Shown piece after piece: positions 13,217 through 13,218 of a stretch of 13,218 nucleotides of DNA. The DNA is from Flavobacterium psychrophilum (GTDB lineage: Bacteria; Bacteroidota; Bacteroidia; Flavobacteriales; Flavobacteriaceae), in the NCBI GenBank assembly GCA_945878515.1, contig CAMCTL010000095.1, positions 1 through 13,218 on the forward strand, read 5' to 3'. Under the pieces are notes generated by a model. That model saw nothing but the letters and a program-made list of their open reading frames with translations, ran no database searches and was not told the DNA's origin. The stretch's first letter is position 1. Each line of letters opens with the position of its first letter. The translations under genes and the position numbers were made by a program.

Positions 13217-13218
13217 GG

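Overview
The window looks like a piece of the accessory genome of a low-GC Bacteroidota bacterium, most likely a flavobacterium or close relative. This rests on AT-rich coding, missing Shine-Dalgarno sequences, TAnnTTTG-like promoter boxes, and the protein families seen (Tat-type flavin oxidoreductase, BamA-like barrel, 7TM-AraC regulator, Bacteroidota-type IS1182 and IS91 elements). Species cannot be named from the sequence alone.

Layout. Every recognisable chromosomal gene is on the minus strand. From left to right: the N-terminus of a flavin oxidoreductase (1-222); a zeta-toxin-like gene broken by four lesions, with an intact 48-residue downstream partner (450-1154); a DinB-like protein (1362-1832); a VOC-fold protein and a four-helix membrane protein (2125-2939); a BamA/TamA-like barrel and a 7TM AraC-type regulator (6141-8674); an Mrr-like nuclease overlapping a GIY-YIG nuclease (8966-10119); a 160-residue unknown with one C-terminal membrane helix (10342-10824); and a type II restriction enzyme overlapping its cytosine-C5 methyltransferase (10988-12974). 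The only plus-strand genes form a mobile unit at 3264-5807: a tyrosine recombinase lacking its first catalytic arginine and apparently frameshifted near its start, overlapping an intact IS91-family HUH transposase. Direct repeats of about 175 bp, about 95% identical outside their hairpins, flank this unit.

Between the genes lie imperfect inverted-repeat elements with a common plan: an AACG box, long hairpin arms, then a CTGTT box 5 to about 55 bases from the stop codon of the neighbouring minus-strand gene. Related copies have different stem sequences that still pair. The plan (unidirectional genes, a foldable recombination-site-like element just after each stop codon, mixed toxin, nuclease and restriction cargo) resembles an integron cassette array, but the boxes do not match the classical attC consensus and no integron integrase is visible here. 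Three plus-strand remnants of one IS1182-like transposase 5' end are scattered among the left-hand cassettes.

A second unexplained structure is a run of nine 21-bp units at 5876-6064, with an AT-rich constant half and a variable half. Functionally the right half reads as a defence-like cluster (restriction-modification, paired nucleases, a small membrane protein). The left half is eroded by insertion and mutation.
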